Origin: Escallonia rubra
Taxonomy: Eukaryota; Streptophyta; Magnoliopsida; Escalloniales; Escalloniaceae
NCBI GenBank assembly: GCA_033065855.1
Contig: JAVXUO010002486.1
Location: 558,001-622,000, forward strand
DNA length: 64,000 bases
Direction of reading: 5' to 3'
Both the position numbers and the translations under genes were made by a program. Each line of letters begins with the position of its first letter. The stretch's first letter is position 1. This document shows positions 62,512 through 64,000 of this stretch, one piece after another. Below the pieces are notes generated by a model. That model was not told where the DNA came from. It worked only from the letters and a program-made list of their open reading frames with translations, and did no database searches.

Positions 62512-63405
62512 GCTTTACATGCATGCCACACCCAACCACCAAGGTGGGCATTAATTGTTTTATGTTTCGGATTGTACTTTCTAGGGACCATACCTTGACC
62601 TAAAGAGTGAGAAGGGGGTTTAAGCTACTTTTTGCATGTAACACTAGATCTAAGTCAGTAGGTGGTAATTGGTAATTAGTGACTCTTCTCAAAGCGCCAG
62701 ACGAGGACAATGAGGAGTAATGTTCATAATAATTAGGATCAGGGGCTGACTGATTGGATTTTAATATTTTCCCATGCGTTAAATGTTATTATATGCACTA
62801 GAGTGCTCTATTGCATGTACAAGGTGTATTAGGTCACCCCATTGCTTGAAAGGATAACCTAAAAACACTGTTAGAAGTAGTTTAGGAATACACCGGCCAG
62901 GTCAAAGTGAATGAAAATGTTTAAGCATAAGTGGGAAGTATTCGGAGTTATTGTTGCCTTGATGAAGTGCTTATTCAAATTCAACAGTAGACATTGTCAT
63001 TTAGGCAAAGTGTATGGATGACGTGAGTGCTGAGGAGCAACTCTTTCTCCCGTGGTGGTTGTCGTACTTTTTGGTAAAGGTTAGCAGAAACCCAGAAAGT
63101 TAACCCTCCTACTTAAGTTAGCTCTTAATTAGGCACCTCTTTTTGTTTAGTGTGTCAAGTAAGATGCTACAATAGGACAATAACAACAAGAGGAGTTTGG
63201 AAAGATCAATTTCCTTCTCTTATTACAAGAATTTTGGCTTCTTACAAAATACACTCACATTCAAACAAAAAGGAAAACGAAACAAAAGAACATGCTATGA
63301 AGACAATAAAATCCATGGCCTGTCATATTGGCTCCAGCTTTTCCTTTTCCTGTTGGAATTGCTCGATTCTATGTAGCTAATTGACATAAATTCGAGAATA
63401 AATCT
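62512..63405. other. Convergent spacer before 4CL
   Basis: Should include the 4CL 3' UTR (minus strand) and perhaps that of the 61333-62511 model. No open frame or element is recognised. Confidence 0.6.
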
Positions 63406-63898
63406 TCAAGTCATTGCTGAAGGTGTTGAGAGTTTCGCTCTGAGATCTTTTCTCAAAATCTTTCCGGAGGGAGACTTTGGAATGGCATGCACAAAATATA
63501 CCTTGTGCAGTTTCTTGTAAAATACCACCTGCTTGACACAAGAAACATCCATTTCGTTGGTCATCTAGGCAAGTATGGTTTCTTGTTCAAAGGTTAATTA
63601 ATATGGGAGTACGCTCTATGAAGGCAAAGATTAGATGGATTTTATACCTGCTTTGATATGAATTCTTTAACAGCTTCTTCGGTCAGTTCGAACCCCTTCG
63701 ATCGAACAACAAATGCTACAGGAACTTCGCCAGCCGTATCATCTTTTTGCCTTCAGCAGACAGAGAATAGATTTAGACCCTCGAATTCTCAAGCTGGGAT
63801 GATTAGAGATGAAGTTATAGTTGCACTTACGGGACGACAGCAGCATCTGCAATAGAAGGGTGATTCAGAAGAAGTGCCTCGAGCTCAGCTGGTGGCAC
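63406..63898 (-). CDS. 4CL: 4-coumarate:CoA ligase, C-terminal part (partial at the window edge)
   Basis: Adenylate-forming ligase that activates hydroxycinnamates in phenylpropanoid metabolism. Three exons are visible in transcript order: 63831-63898, 63648-63750, 63406-63528, joined in phase. The first starts [20 protein letters not shown]. The second has [20 protein letters not shown]. The third has [20 protein letters not shown] and [13 protein letters not shown], containing the catalytic lysine of the family (the K of GKIL). It ends SAMT, which is not a peroxisomal PTS1, so bona fide cytosolic 4CL is likelier than the peroxisomal 4CL-like clade. The upstream exons with the AMP-binding motif lie beyond the right edge. 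The class (lignin or flavonoid type) cannot be called from this piece. Confidence 0.9.
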
Positions 63899-64000
63899 CT
63901 GAACACACAAGAAGCATGATATTGTGGGAAATTGTTAGTATCTCATCGTAAATATGAATACGTGAACGGGTGCTTGCCACTCAAAGTGAAGAGTGTGTGT

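Noticed and set aside
1..64000. tRNA, rRNA, CRISPR array, operon or phage-like modules
   Set aside because: I looked for tRNA T-loop and acceptor patterns, regularly spaced repeats and compact gene runs and found none; the window is ordinary plant nuclear DNA.

Overview
This is nuclear DNA from a flowering plant, most likely a eudicot. Genes are split by many GT-AG introns, intergenic DNA is AT-rich, there are no operons, and the transposon remnants (hAT-, Mutator- and Harbinger-like short elements, an L1-type LINE, an Au-type SINE) are of plant kinds. The species cannot be fixed from sequence alone. One ambiguous base (n, 2165) marks this as assembly sequence.

Layout: 276-4776 (-) ERD2-type KDEL receptor; 4777-8907 intergenic with a hAT-like element; 8908-24959 (+) exportin-1 (XPO1/CRM1), 32 coding exons; 26685-27734 (+) small basic protein with a ribosome-biogenesis-style promoter; 28277-33235 (-) SMG9, a nonsense-mediated decay factor; 34890-40208 (+) long PPR protein resembling EMB976; 41713-44321 (+) complex I zinc subunit NDUFS6; 44838-54193 (-) mitochondrial AAA protein ATAD3; 54606-57330 (+) dead LINE; 57341-62511 repeat-rich DNA with a SINE and one small unrecognised spliced gene model; 63406-63898 (-) the last three exons of a 4-coumarate:CoA ligase, running off the right edge.

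Exon models were rebuilt by hand from splice sites, reading phase and family alignment. The eight named or main models keep phase across every junction. Their lengths are ERD2 215 aa, XPO1 1077 aa, the small basic protein 128 aa, SMG9 402 aa, PPR 1061 aa, NDUFS6 116 aa, ATAD3 631 aa and the last 97 or so residues of 4CL.

The genes do not form a pathway. They are housekeeping genes: Golgi-to-ER retrieval, nuclear export, probable ribosome biogenesis, mRNA surveillance, organelle RNA processing, respiration, mitochondrial structure and phenylpropanoid metabolism. Three neighbours (PPR, NDUFS6, ATAD3) act in organelles, probably by chance.

I see no novel system. The points most worth a second look are an excess of GC-AG introns, two stop-free introns in the PPR gene whose length is a multiple of three, a fold-back repeat that duplicates a 5' splice site in SMG9, two related TIR elements built of GTGTCGGACAC motifs, a LINE with a T-run tail, and the unrecognised small gene model at 61333-62511.
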